Assembly (NCBI RefSeq): GCF_030317105.1
Contig: NZ_JASZYG010000021.1
Location: 1-64,000 of the forward strand
DNA length: 64,000 bases
Direction of reading: 5' to 3'
Source: Variovorax brevis
GTDB taxonomy: Bacteria > Pseudomonadota > Gammaproteobacteria > Burkholderiales > Burkholderiaceae_C
Below the pieces are notes generated by a model. The model made no database searches and was not told the DNA's origin. It was given only the letters and a program-made list of their open reading frames with translations. Shown here in pieces: positions 47,453 to 56,054 of this stretch. Made by a program: the position numbers and the translations under genes. Within the stretch, counting starts at the first letter, position 1; each line of letters begins with the position of its first letter.

Positions 47453-47555
47453 GTGTGTCTCAACTCCCGAAAAAATACTCAACAACGGCGACAGCTTAGC
47501 GCTGATTTTTAAGGTCAGGGTTACAACCCGTCGCCACGCATGGTCAAGCGGTATT

Positions 47556-49763
47556 TCAGAGCGCCTCCAGCGCCGCGCGAACCTCATCCTTGCCCAGGAT
47601 CTCGGTGAGTACCACCGGGGTTTTTCCGGGCGACTGAAGCACATACACCGGCACGCCATTGCGCCCCAGCGCGGCCAGCGCCGCAGTGATGGCGGGGTCG
47701 CGCCGCGTCCAGTCGGCACGCAGCAGGGCGACGTTCCTGGCGTCGAATTGGGCGAGCACCTCGGCGTCGGCCAAGGTCGTCTTCTTGTTGTACTGGCAGG
47801 TCACGCACCACGCAGCGGTGAAGTCGATGAACACGGGGCGCCCATCCGCCGCGAGTTCCGACACGCGCTGCGTCGACCACGGCTGCCACCGGTCGGCGGC
47901 GTTCGACGCCGGCACGGCCTGCGCCACATTCACGATGTTGCGGCCCATGGTGCCCGCCAGCAGCGCGGTGCAGGCGAGCAGCAGCGCGGAAATGAAGATG
48001 CGCGATCGCCCGCGCAAGGTCAGCGACCAGACGACTGCCGCCAGGCACACCAGCAAGGCGAGCAAGGCACCCGCGCCATCGATGCCGCTTTGCTGCCCCA
48101 GCACCCACACCAGCCACGCCACCGTGGCAAACATCGGAAAGGCCAGCAGGCGTTGCAGCGTCTTCATCCACGCGCCCGGCCGCGGGAGCAACACGGCGAT
48201 CGCCGGAACAAAGCCAGCCAGGAGGTAGGGCAAGGCCAGGCCCAATCCCAATGTGGCGAACAGCAAGAGCGCTTCCGCCGCGGGCAGCCCGATGGCAAAG
48301 CCGAGCGAGGCGCCCATGAACGGCGCAGTGCACGGCGAGGCGATCACCACCGCGAGAACCCCTGACAGAAAGTCATTCGCCAGCGGATGCCGCACCTTGA
48401 CGCCCGCCAGCGACTGCGGCGCCATCCGGCCGAACTCGAACACGCCAGCCAGGTTGAGCCCGATCAACGTGAACAGCGCCGCGAGTGCAGCGACGACGGC
48501 GGGTGATTGCAGCTGAAAGCCCCAGCCCAGTTGCGAGCCGGCGGCGCGCATCGCCAGCATCGCGCCTCCCAGGGCAAGAAAGGAGACGATCACGCCCACG
48601 GTATAGGCCACCGCTGCCCGCCGATGGCCGCGCCGGTCCTGTGCATGGCGCGCAAAGCCGAGCACCTTGATCGCCAGCACCGGGAAGACGCAGGGCATCA
48701 GGTTGAGCAGGAGGCCGCCAAGGAGTGCGCCGAGCAGCGCGGCGATGAGGGTGCCGCTGGCCTTGACGGGCGCCGGGCTGACGTTGGCGTTGGCATTCGC
48801 CGCCAATGCGGCCCGCAGCGCAGGTGAGATTTCGGTCGTCGGCGCCGGCGCAGTCGCCGCCGGCCAGGTGCCGCTGACCGGCGCTTCGGCACGCCACGCG
48901 ACCGGCGTGTCACCCGGCCGGGCATCCGTCAGTGCCAGCACCACCGGCATCACTGGGGGACTGGCGCTGCGTTGCTGCGCCAGTGGCACCGTGGCCGTCC
49001 ACGTGTTGCCTTCCCAGGACTGCGTCCAGTCCTTGCCTGACACGGCGCCGTTGTGAATGACGTCGTTGGTTTCAGGGAAGAACGCCAGCGTGCGGCCGTG
49101 CGCGTTGGCAGGCAGGCCATCGACCTTCACCAGCAGCTTGTCGCCCGCGACCTCGATGTGGCCCGATCCGTCCGCCAGCGGCGCCGGCTGCGCGGCAAAG
49201 GCCGCCTCGAACTCGGCGCGGCGGCTCGCCGTGGCGCCCTGCACCGGCAGCTTCAGCGCAAACTGGCCTTCTTCCGGAATGCATTCCTTGCGGCACACGA
49301 GCCACGAGGCCTTGAGCCTGATCTCGGCCTGCTCGGCACCCGAAGAAAAAAGCCCCGGCTTGAAGTCGTTGGCGACCTGCAAAGGCACTGGCAGCAAGAC
49401 GGTGTTCTCGTAGCCGTAGTTGGCCAGCGAGCCGATGGGAATCTTCCTGGGCGCCGGCCAGGCGATGTCGCCAGCCGACAGGCCCTTCGGCAAGGTCCAC
49501 GACAGTTCCGTGGGCAAGCCCGAGTCGCCGGCGTTCTTCCAGTAGGTGTGCCACTCGGGCTGGTGCGTCAGCTGCAGACCCACCCAGACGGGCGCGCCGG
49601 CCGTCACGCCCTCGGGTGCGTAGGCCAGCAGTTCAGCCTTGACGTGCGGCGTCGTGACGACGGCCTGCGCGGATGCGGGCGCGAACTGGGCAGCCGCCGG
49701 CACGCCAGCCGACATGGCGGCCACCAGGGCAAACGGGGCGAGCAGCGCGCGAAAAAGGGTCAT
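47556..49763 (-). CDS. Thiol:disulfide interchange protein, DsbD/ScsB family
   Basis: A 735-residue inner-membrane reductase that passes electrons from cytosolic thioredoxin to periplasmic thiols. After a signal peptide comes a periplasmic N-terminal domain (about 35-320, Cys pair in WLVCRKEC). Then about eight membrane segments with the reactive Cys in LMPCVFPVLA and IASPCTAPFMG, and a C-terminal thioredoxin domain with AAWCVTCQYN. The N-terminal domain is larger than in E. coli DsbD (565 residues in all) and looks ScsB-like. ATG at 49763 begins the signal peptide; upstream in-frame sequence is unlike it. Confidence 0.92.
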   Translation of the reverse strand: MTLFRALLAPFALVAAMSAGVPAAAQFAPASAQAVVTTPHVKAELLAYAPEGVTAGAPVWVGLQLTHQPEWHTYWKNAGDSGLPTELSWTLPKGLSAGDIAWPAPRKIPIGSLANYGYENTVLLPVPLQVANDFKPGLFSSGAEQAEIRLKASWLVCRKECIPEEGQFALKLPVQGATASRRAEFEAAFAAQPAPLADGSGHIEVAGDKLLVKVDGLPANAHGRTLAFFPETNDVIHNGAVSGKDWTQSWEGNTWTATVPLAQQRSASPPVMPVVLALTDARPGDTPVAWRAEAPVSGTWPAATAPAPTTEISPALRAALAANANANVSPAPVKASGTLIAALLGALLGGLLLNLMPCVFPVLAIKVLGFARHAQDRRGHRRAAVAYTVGVIVSFLALGGAMLAMRAAGSQLGWGFQLQSPAVVAALAALFTLIGLNLAGVFEFGRMAPQSLAGVKVRHPLANDFLSGVLAVVIASPCTAPFMGASLGFAIGLPAAEALLLFATLGLGLALPYLLAGFVPAIAVLLPRPGAWMKTLQRLLAFPMFATVAWLVWVLGQQSGIDGAGALLALLVCLAAVVWSLTLRGRSRIFISALLLACTALLAGTMGRNIVNVAQAVPASNAADRWQPWSTQRVSELAADGRPVFIDFTAAWCVTCQYNKKTTLADAEVLAQFDARNVALLRADWTRRDPAITAALAALGRNGVPVYVLQSPGKTPVVLTEILGKDEVRAALEAL

Positions 49764-49814
49764 GCGGAGGGTCCGAGCATCAGCACGCTGGCGAAGTTCC
49801 GGCGGCATCCGGCT

Positions 49815-50558
49815 TCAAGCCGCCCAGCCCAGCACGACGCGGCGGGTGGTGGCGCTTTTCTTTTCAATTTTGGTGACGACGACGGGGCCGATTTCCCGCG
49901 TGTTCGCCACGTGGGTCCCGCCGCAGGGCTGGAAGTCGATGTGGGCGCTGCCGCCGATGCGGATCGTGCGCACGGTGCCCGTGCCACGCGGCGGCTGAAC
50001 GCTCATGCTTTTCACAAGGGCAGGGTTGGCGTCCAGATCTGCATCCGAAATGGCGCCGACCGCCAACGGATGTGCCTGCGCCACCAGTTGCGCAAGGCCC
50101 GCGGTGAGCGCTTCCTTGTCCAGCGGATCGGTCATGTGGAAGTCCAGGCGCGCATAGTCCGGCGTGATCGAGCAGCCGTTGACGGGTTGCGGCACCAGGT
50201 GGCACAGCAGGTGCGTCGCTGTATGAAAGCGCATCAGCTTGTGGCGGCGCTCCCAGTCGATGCGCGCCGTCACCGTGTCGCCCGCACGGAGCGTGGCGAG
50301 CGCCTCGTCCTGCCCGGACGCGGGAACGTGAAGGATGTCGTCGGTCGGGTTGCCGTCCGCGTCCTTGGCCTTTCGCGTGTCCACGATGAGCAGCCTGACG
50401 CCGCTGGCCGCCACGAGTTCGCCGCTGTCGCCCGCCTGCCCGCCCCCGAGCGGATAGAAAACCGTGCGCTCGAGCACGATGCCGCCTTCGCCGATGCGCA
50501 ACACCCTGGCCTCGCATTCGCGCAGGTAGGCATCGGAGCGGAAGAGATCTTCGGTCAT
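49815..50558 (-). CDS. Alanyl-tRNA editing protein (AlaX type)
   Basis: A 247-residue free-standing homologue of the AlaRS editing domain that hydrolyses mischarged Ser-tRNA(Ala). It has the zinc-binding motifs HTATHLLCHL (HxxxH) and QPCGGTHVANT (CxxxH), plus VFYPLGGGQAGDSG near the N-terminus. It is 51 bases upstream of the DsbD-like gene in the same direction and divergent from the next gene. Confidence 0.93.
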   Translation of the reverse strand: MTEDLFRSDAYLRECEARVLRIGEGGIVLERTVFYPLGGGQAGDSGELVAASGVRLLIVDTRKAKDADGNPTDDILHVPASGQDEALATLRAGDTVTARIDWERRHKLMRFHTATHLLCHLVPQPVNGCSITPDYARLDFHMTDPLDKEALTAGLAQLVAQAHPLAVGAISDADLDANPALVKSMSVQPPRGTGTVRTIRIGGSAHIDFQPCGGTHVANTREIGPVVVTKIEKKSATTRRVVLGWAA

Positions 50559-50707
50559 GCGTCGATGGTAGCGGCGCCGCCTTTTCCGGGTGCGCCGACG
50601 CAGGAAAGCGCCTCAAACCGACATCGCCGGCGCATCAGGCGGGCGAGGCTTGCAAATCTCATGGGTTTGGATCGCCGTGCCTTGCGCGGCCAAAGGAGTC
50701 GTTTGCG

Positions 50708-52066
50708 ATGAAGCAGTTTTCAAGGTCTACAGCGAGGGCATGGCCCCTCATTCCGGCCGCGCTCTTGGCAGCGTGCCTGGCGGGTTGCGGCGACACAGCC
50801 AAGCTGCCGCCCGAGGCGGGCATCGGCCCCACACCCGAACTCCCGCCACCCAACAAGACATTGATCCCCACCGTCAAGGTCGCCGCCGCGACCGGCTGGA
50901 CAGACACCGCCGTCCCCACGCCAGCCCCCGGCTTCAAGGTCGTCGCGTTGGCGCGAAATCTGGACCATCCGCGCTGGCTCCTGACGCTGCCGAACGGCGA
51001 TGTGCTCGTCGCCGAGAGCAACAAGCCGCCCAAGCCGGAGGGCTCCCACGATGGCGGCACCGGCGTCGTGGCCCGCGCCCGCGGCGTCGCCATGGGCGTC
51101 CTCATGAAGCGCGCCGGCGCCGAGGTGCCCAGCGCCAATCGCATCACCTTGCTGCGCGACGCGGACGGCGATGGCGTGGCCGAGACGCGCAGCGTTTTTC
51201 TTGCCAACCTCAGTTCGCCCTATGGCATGGCGCTGGTGGGCAACAACCTTTTCATCGCCAATGCGGACGCGCTGCTCAAGCTGCCTTACACCACCGGCCA
51301 GACGACAGCGAGTGCGGCGCCGACCAAGCTGACGGATCTGCCAGCGGGCATCAATCACCACTGGACCAAGAACGTGATCGCGAGTGCGGACGGCAGCAAG
51401 CTCTACGTCACCGTGGGCTCCAACAGCAACATCGGCGAAAACGGAATGGCGGCCGAAGAGGGCCGCGCCGCCATCTGGGAAGTCGATCCCCAAACCGGCG
51501 CCAAGCGCCTGTTTGCCAGCGGCTTGCGCAACCCCAACGGCCTCGGGTGGGAGCCCGACACGCAGGCGCTGTGGACAGTGGTGAACGAGCGCGACGAAAT
51601 CGGCAGCGATCTCGTGCCGGACTACCTGACCTCGGTGAAAGACGGCGCCTTCTACGGATGGCCGTGGAGCTACTACGGCGGCCACGTCGATGTGCGCGTG
51701 CAGCCGCAGCGACCTGAACTCGTGGCCAAGGCCATTGCGCCGGACTACGCGCTCGGCTCGCACGTCGCGCCGCTGGGCATGACCTTCTCGAATCCGCGCG
51801 GCATGCCGCCGGAGTTCGCCACGGGGGCCTTCGTGGGCCAGCACGGTTCGTGGAACCGGCGTCCCCTGTCGGGCTACAAGGTGGTGTTCGTGCCCTTCAT
51901 CGGTGGTCGTCCGTCGGGCCCGCCCGTGGACTTCCTCACGGGCTTCCTCTCGGCGGACGGCAAGGCGCAAGGCAGGCCGGTCGGCGTGACACTGGACAAG
52001 TCGGGCGCGCTGTTGGTCGCGGACGACGTCGGCAACACCGTCTGGCGCGTGTCGCGCACGCAGTAG
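50708..52066 (+). CDS. PQQ-dependent sugar (sorbosone) dehydrogenase-like lipoprotein
   Basis: A 452-residue lipoprotein with signal ending LAACLAGC. The fold is the six-bladed propeller of soluble aldose/sorbosone dehydrogenases: LARNLDHPRWLLTLPNGDVL, ANRITLLRDADGDGVAETRS, SSPYGMALVGNNLFIAN, KLYVTVGSNSNIGENG, GLRNPNGLGWEP and GQHGSWNRRPLSGYKVVFVP. The likely activity is PQQ-linked oxidation of a sugar or aldehyde in the periplasm; the substrate is unknown. It starts at ATG 50708, 149 bases after the divergent AlaX start. Confidence 0.88.
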   Translation: MKQFSRSTARAWPLIPAALLAACLAGCGDTAKLPPEAGIGPTPELPPPNKTLIPTVKVAAATGWTDTAVPTPAPGFKVVALARNLDHPRWLLTLPNGDVLVAESNKPPKPEGSHDGGTGVVARARGVAMGVLMKRAGAEVPSANRITLLRDADGDGVAETRSVFLANLSSPYGMALVGNNLFIANADALLKLPYTTGQTTASAAPTKLTDLPAGINHHWTKNVIASADGSKLYVTVGSNSNIGENGMAAEEGRAAIWEVDPQTGAKRLFASGLRNPNGLGWEPDTQALWTVVNERDEIGSDLVPDYLTSVKDGAFYGWPWSYYGGHVDVRVQPQRPELVAKAIAPDYALGSHVAPLGMTFSNPRGMPPEFATGAFVGQHGSWNRRPLSGYKVVFVPFIGGRPSGPPVDFLTGFLSADGKAQGRPVGVTLDKSGALLVADDVGNTVWRVSRTQ

Positions 52067-52107
52067 CGCAGTAGCGCGCGCAAGCCCACTGCGCCTATAA
52101 CGCGGGA

Positions 52108-52983
52108 ATGCCCGCGCTCCGAACCATCGCCCTGACCACGGTGGCGATGCTCGCCTTTGCCGCCAACTCGATCCTGTGCAGGCTCGCGCTGCAGCATGGC
52201 GGCATCGATCCCGCGAGTTTTGCCAGCGTCCGGCTGGTGGCCGGGGCGCTCACGCTGGGGCTGTTCGTGCGCATCGGTGCGCGCCAACCGGCCGCACGGA
52301 AGCGCGTGGACTGGCTCGCGGCGCTCATGCTGTTTGCCTACGTCGCCTTCTTTTCCTTTGCCTACCTGAGCCTGTCGGCTGGCACCGGCGCGCTGATCCT
52401 GTTCGGCGCGGTGCAAATCACCATGCTCGGCGCGGGCTTGCGCTCGGGCGAGTCCTTCGGGTTGTGGGGTTGGGTCGGCTTCTTGCTGGCCGTCGGCGGC
52501 TTGGCCTGGCTGATGTCGCCGGGCGTTGCCGCACCTGCACCGCTCGGCGCCGCGCTGATGGCCATTGCGGGGGTGGCCTGGGGCATCTATTCGCTGCGGG
52601 GACGCGGAGTCGCCGATCCGCTCGCCGCCACGGCCGGCAACTTTGCGCGCGCCGCGCCGCTCGCCCTGATCGTGAGCGTGGTGCTGGCGTCGCAGGCGCA
52701 CGCCGATGCGTCGGGCCTCGCGCTTGCCATCGCGTCCGGGGCCATCACCTCGGGCATTGGCTATGTCATCTGGTATGCGGCGCTGCCGGGCCTCAGCGCG
52801 CTGCGCGCCGCCACCGTGCAACTGTCGGTTCCGCTGATCGCGGCGCTGGGCGGCGTGGTGTTCATGGCCGAAGCGATCACGCCGCGCCTCGCGCTCGCTT
52901 CCGTGGCCATCCTCGGCGGCATTGCGATCGTGCTGAGCCGCAAGGCGAAGCAAGTCACTCAGGGTACTAAGATCCGGCCATGA
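52108..52983 (+). CDS. EamA/DMT family transporter
   Basis: A 291-residue inner-membrane protein with ten hydrophobic segments in two repeats. MLAFAANSILCRLALQHGG in repeat 1 and VAWGIYSLRGRG opening repeat 2 are typical of the family. Substrates of such exporters vary (amino acids, purines, metabolites) and cannot be read here. The stop overlaps the creatininase-family start (ATGA), so the two genes are coupled. Confidence 0.88.
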   Translation: MPALRTIALTTVAMLAFAANSILCRLALQHGGIDPASFASVRLVAGALTLGLFVRIGARQPAARKRVDWLAALMLFAYVAFFSFAYLSLSAGTGALILFGAVQITMLGAGLRSGESFGLWGWVGFLLAVGGLAWLMSPGVAAPAPLGAALMAIAGVAWGIYSLRGRGVADPLAATAGNFARAAPLALIVSVVLASQAHADASGLALAIASGAITSGIGYVIWYAALPGLSALRAATVQLSVPLIAALGGVVFMAEAITPRLALASVAILGGIAIVLSRKAKQVTQGTKIRP

Positions 52984-53777
52984 CTGCTCCCTCCCGCCGC
53001 TTCTGGGCCGAACTTGGCACGCGCGACTTCGCCGCACTGGATCCTGCGACGACCGTCGCTGTCTTGCCGCTGGGCGCCACCGAGCAGCACGGGCCGCACC
53101 TGCCGCTGGGCGTGGACACGCTGCTGGCGGACGGCATCGTGCAGGCGGCGCTGCCGCTGTTGCCCGCGGACCTGCCGGTGCTGTTCTTGCCGACGCAGCA
53201 GATCGGCCTCAGCCCGGAGCACGCGCGCTTTCCCGGCACGATCACCCTGTCCGCGGAAACGCTGATCCGCCTGTGGAAGGAAATCGGCGCCAGCGTCGCG
53301 CGCGCCGGCGTCCGCAAGCTGGTGCTGTTCAACGCGCACGGCGGCCACGTCGGCGCGATGGACATCGTGGCGCGAGAACTGCGCGAGGCGCACGACCTGC
53401 TCGTCTACAGCGTGAGCTGGTTCAACCTGCCGCTGGACGGCATGGCGCTCGACCGCTTCGATGTCCACGCCGGTGAGTCCGAGACCTCCATGATGCTGGC
53501 CCTGTCGCCGCAATTGGTGAACATGAATGCCGCCCGCGACTTCGGGTCCACGTCGCGCCAGCGTGCTGCCGACTATGCAGTGATCGGCAACGGACGCAGT
53601 GCCAAGATGGGCTGGGCCATCCAGGACTACAACGCCGAGGGCGCGGTGGGCAACGCGGCAGCGGCGACGCCGGAGCAGGGGCAGGCGCTCGTCAACGCGG
53701 CGGCGCGGCAACTGGCGATCATGCTGGGCGAAGTGTCGCGGCTTCCGCTGTCGACGCTGGTTCCGCGCCCTGCTTGA
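52980..53777 (+). CDS. Creatininase family metal-dependent amidohydrolase
   Basis: A 265-residue enzyme of the creatininase/MftE family. Metal ligands are visible in GATEQHGPHLPLGVD (Glu35, His37, Asp46), FNAHGGHVG and DVHAGESETS, so the active site looks complete. The usual reaction is hydrolysis of a cyclic amide, but these genes often have other substrates. ATG lies in the end of the transporter gene. The 3' end overlaps the convergent PEBP-like gene by 59 bases. Confidence 0.88.
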   Translation: MTAPSRRFWAELGTRDFAALDPATTVAVLPLGATEQHGPHLPLGVDTLLADGIVQAALPLLPADLPVLFLPTQQIGLSPEHARFPGTITLSAETLIRLWKEIGASVARAGVRKLVLFNAHGGHVGAMDIVARELREAHDLLVYSVSWFNLPLDGMALDRFDVHAGESETSMMLALSPQLVNMNAARDFGSTSRQRAADYAVIGNGRSAKMGWAIQDYNAEGAVGNAAAATPEQGQALVNAAARQLAIMLGEVSRLPLSTLVPRPA

Positions 53778-54360
53778 TGGATCCGTCGGGTCGCTCGTAG
53801 GTCCCGATCAGCAGGCCGCTCGCGATGGCGTGCGAGCGCAGGATGTCCAGCACTTCCTCGCGGCCGGGCGGGCCGTCGAAGCCTGGCGCCGCGTTGAGCG
53901 CAAACACCTGGAACGCATAGCGATGAACGCCATGACCGGGCGGCGGATCGGGCGGCAGCCAACCGGCGCGCAGCGACGAATTGCGTCCCACGATAAAGCC
54001 GCGCGTGGATTCTTCCGCGTCGTCGATGTCGCCAATGGCCAGATCGCTGACGTCCGGCCGCAACCCGACCACGATGGCGTGGACCAGCGGGTGCGGCGTG
54101 GGCGAGTCGGCGTCTTCCACCAGCAGCAAGACCGATTCCGTGGCGGGCGGCAGGCTCGCCCATGAAAGGGGCGGCGACACGCCTTCGCCATCGGCGGTGT
54201 AGCGCTCGGGGATGGGCGCGTGGTCGGCAAAGGCCAGCGTGCTCACCACGATGGAGGCCATGCCCTCGCGCAGCCCGGTGGTGTTGAAGGCGATGTGGTC
54301 CAGTCCGGCCCGCACCTCGTGCAAGGCATGGCCCACCGCGCCGGGAAGGTGTTCAAGCAT
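53719..54360 (-). CDS. YbhB/YbcL-like PEBP-family protein
   Basis: A 213-residue protein of the phosphatidylethanolamine-binding/Raf-kinase-inhibitor family, whose bacterial role is uncertain. Signatures: VSPPLSWASLPPATESVLLLVEDAD (with conserved DxD-type pocket), PLVHAIVVGLRP and PPGHGVHRYAFQVFALN. Residues about 1-40 precede the core. The last 59 bases overlap the convergent creatininase gene. ATG at 54360 is chosen over an ORF extension lacking family similarity. Confidence 0.88.
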   Translation of the reverse strand: MLEHLPGAVGHALHEVRAGLDHIAFNTTGLREGMASIVVSTLAFADHAPIPERYTADGEGVSPPLSWASLPPATESVLLLVEDADSPTPHPLVHAIVVGLRPDVSDLAIGDIDDAEESTRGFIVGRNSSLRAGWLPPDPPPGHGVHRYAFQVFALNAAPGFDGPPGREEVLDILRSHAIASGLLIGTYERPDGSIKQGAEPASTAEAATLRPA

Positions 54361-54505
54361 CGTTCGTCCCTGTGATTCAGCTTGTGCAGGTATAGCGCGG
54401 CGGACCGCCCAACGGTGTAGGACGCGGGGAAGCTCCGCCGCTATCATGGCCGCAGCCCGGTCGCTGCGCGTCCGGCCTCATGACCTCACACGCGGGGAAG
54501 AAGAC

Positions 54506-54754
54506 ATGAGCATTCTCTGGACCATCCTGATCGGCTTCGTCGCTGGCCTTGTCGCCCGTGCGCTCAAGCCGGGGGACGATTCGATGGGCCTCATCATGAC
54601 GACCATCGTGGGCATTGTCGGTGCGTTGGCCGCCACCTATCTCGGCCAGGCGATGGGCTGGTACGCGGCAGGGCAGGGGGCGGGTTTCATTGCCTCGGTG
54701 GTCGGTGCCATCGTGCTGCTCTTCGTGTGGAGCCTCGTGGCCCGCAAGCGTTGA
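54506..54754 (+). CDS. GlsB/YeaQ/YmgE family membrane protein
   Basis: An 82-residue protein with three hydrophobic segments of the transglycosylase-associated (GlsB/YeaQ) family, linked to stress and glucose-starvation responses. Typical are the start ILWTILIGFVAGLVARALKPG and the Gly-rich segments. ATG at 54506 follows GGGGAAGAAGAC. Ten bases separate it from cutA. Confidence 0.9.
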   Translation: MSILWTILIGFVAGLVARALKPGDDSMGLIMTTIVGIVGALAATYLGQAMGWYAAGQGAGFIASVVGAIVLLFVWSLVARKR

Positions 54755-54764
54755 GACCTGCGCC

Positions 54765-55121
54765 ATGACGGCCGGCGGCGGCGATACGCCGTGCATCGTG
54801 ATGACCGCGGCCGGCACCGAGGACGAAGCTGAAAACCTGGCGACGGCCATTGTCGAGGCGCGCCTGGCGGCGTGCGTGCAGGTGCACCACGTCCGCAGCT
54901 TCTACAGCTGGCAAGGGGAAATGCGCCGCGAGCCTGAATGGGTACTGATGGCCAAGACGCGTTCGTCCCGCTTCGCGGCGTTGGAGGCCTTCATTCGCGC
55001 GCGCCACAGCTACGAGACGCCGGAAATCATCCAGTTGCCGATCACGGCAGGATCCACCGACTACCTTGCCTGGCTGGCCGCAGGCACCGTGCCTGTGCCA
55101 CCGGCGCCTGCTCAGGAGTAG
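54765..55121 (+). CDS. cutA: Divalent cation tolerance protein CutA
   Basis: A 118-residue trimer-forming protein of the CutA1 family, connected with copper tolerance though its function is not settled. Hallmarks: EAENLATAIVEARLAACVQV, SFYSWQGEMRREPEWVLMAK and SYETPEIIQLPITAGSTDYL. The start at 54765 gives a slightly long N-terminus. Its last ten bases overlap the convergent phosphatase gene. Confidence 0.92.
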   Translation: MTAGGGDTPCIVMTAAGTEDEAENLATAIVEARLAACVQVHHVRSFYSWQGEMRREPEWVLMAKTRSSRFAALEAFIRARHSYETPEIIQLPITAGSTDYLAWLAAGTVPVPPAPAQE

Positions 55122-55786
55122 GTCACCCAGTCTTCGTAGGCCGGCCCGTCGAGGTGCGGCAAGGTGTTGTAGGTCACGAGCATGTGGCGCTTGGGCGTGA
55201 AAGCGAACTCGGTGACCGACGAATTTCGGATCCGCAGGTTCAGCTCGATCGTCGTTTCGGCGCTGGTGCCCAGCACGTGGCCCACGGCCGTGCTGATCGG
55301 CCCGCCACTGGACACCACCAGCACCTTGGCGCCGTGGTGATTGGCGCGCACGTGGTCCAGCGCCGTGGTCACCCCTGACAGGAATTCCAGGTAGCTGGGC
55401 ATCCCGGCAGGCGCAGCCTTGCCTTGCATCCAGGCGCCCAGCCCGTCGCGCAGCAGGCGAAAGTGGTGCCGGTACATCTCCGGTGTGTCTGGCCGCTCCA
55501 GCTTTTCGGGGTGGATGGCAGCGATGACCGCCTCGCTGTCGTATTCGTTCAGGCCCGGCCACGGCAACACGTCGTCGCGCGTGAGGCCCAGGCCCCTGGC
55601 GATGCCTTCCCATGTTTGACGGTGGCGCTTGAGCGTGCCGGTGATGACGGCATCGAACTGCATGCCGCGCTCGCGCCAGTACTCCCCCAGCCGCACGCTT
55701 TGGCGATGGCCGAGTTCGCTCAGGTTGTCGTAGTCGGCCGCACCGAAAGATGCCTGTCCATGTCGCACGAGGTAGAGGGTTCCCAT
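55112..55786 (-). CDS. Histidine phosphatase family protein
   Basis: A 224-residue phosphoglycerate-mutase-like phosphatase. The phospho-acceptor His9 lies in LYLVRHGQASFG; GHRQSVRLGEYW and a later VVSSGGPISTAVGH carry further motif residues (the second His typical of the family is probably the one in the latter). The substrate is unknown. It faces away from the autotransporter gene, with 268 bases between. Confidence 0.88.
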   Translation of the reverse strand: MGTLYLVRHGQASFGAADYDNLSELGHRQSVRLGEYWRERGMQFDAVITGTLKRHRQTWEGIARGLGLTRDDVLPWPGLNEYDSEAVIAAIHPEKLERPDTPEMYRHHFRLLRDGLGAWMQGKAAPAGMPSYLEFLSGVTTALDHVRANHHGAKVLVVSSGGPISTAVGHVLGTSAETTIELNLRIRNSSVTEFAFTPKRHMLVTYNTLPHLDGPAYEDWVTYS

Positions 55787-56054
55787 GCGACGGATTCTGT
55801 CAAAGACGCCGCTCGGGGCCGGTCCCTTTCGTGACCCATTCCGGCTGAAGTGGATGCCATTCGCACTATGCGTCAGACGTTTCGCACACCCGTGACGGAA
55901 TCCTCCGTTGTCAAGGCCACAGATGTGAGATAGCAGAAACGCGAGGTTTCAAGCGTTTCAATTTGTGTGATAGTGAATACTTAACTACTCTTCCATCCGG
56001 GTTCAAAGCCCAAAACAGCGCGCGCCAGACGTGCATCCGCAAGGGAAAGCCAAC
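55787..56054 (+). promoter_or_regulatory. Upstream region of the autotransporter
   Basis: No gene is seen. The stretch at about 55940-55990 is AT-rich, with a repeated GTTTCAA (GTTTCAAGCGTTTCAA) and TGTGATAGTGAATACTTAAC. It likely holds the promoters for the two divergent genes, but I cannot fix a -35/-10 pair. AAGGGAAAG at about 56041-56049 serves as the ribosome site for GTG 56055. Confidence 0.4.

Noticed and set aside
47453..47555. Possible ECF-type promoter (GTAACC) before the redoxin gene
   Set aside because: A GTAACC-like box is present but no matching second box at the right distance.
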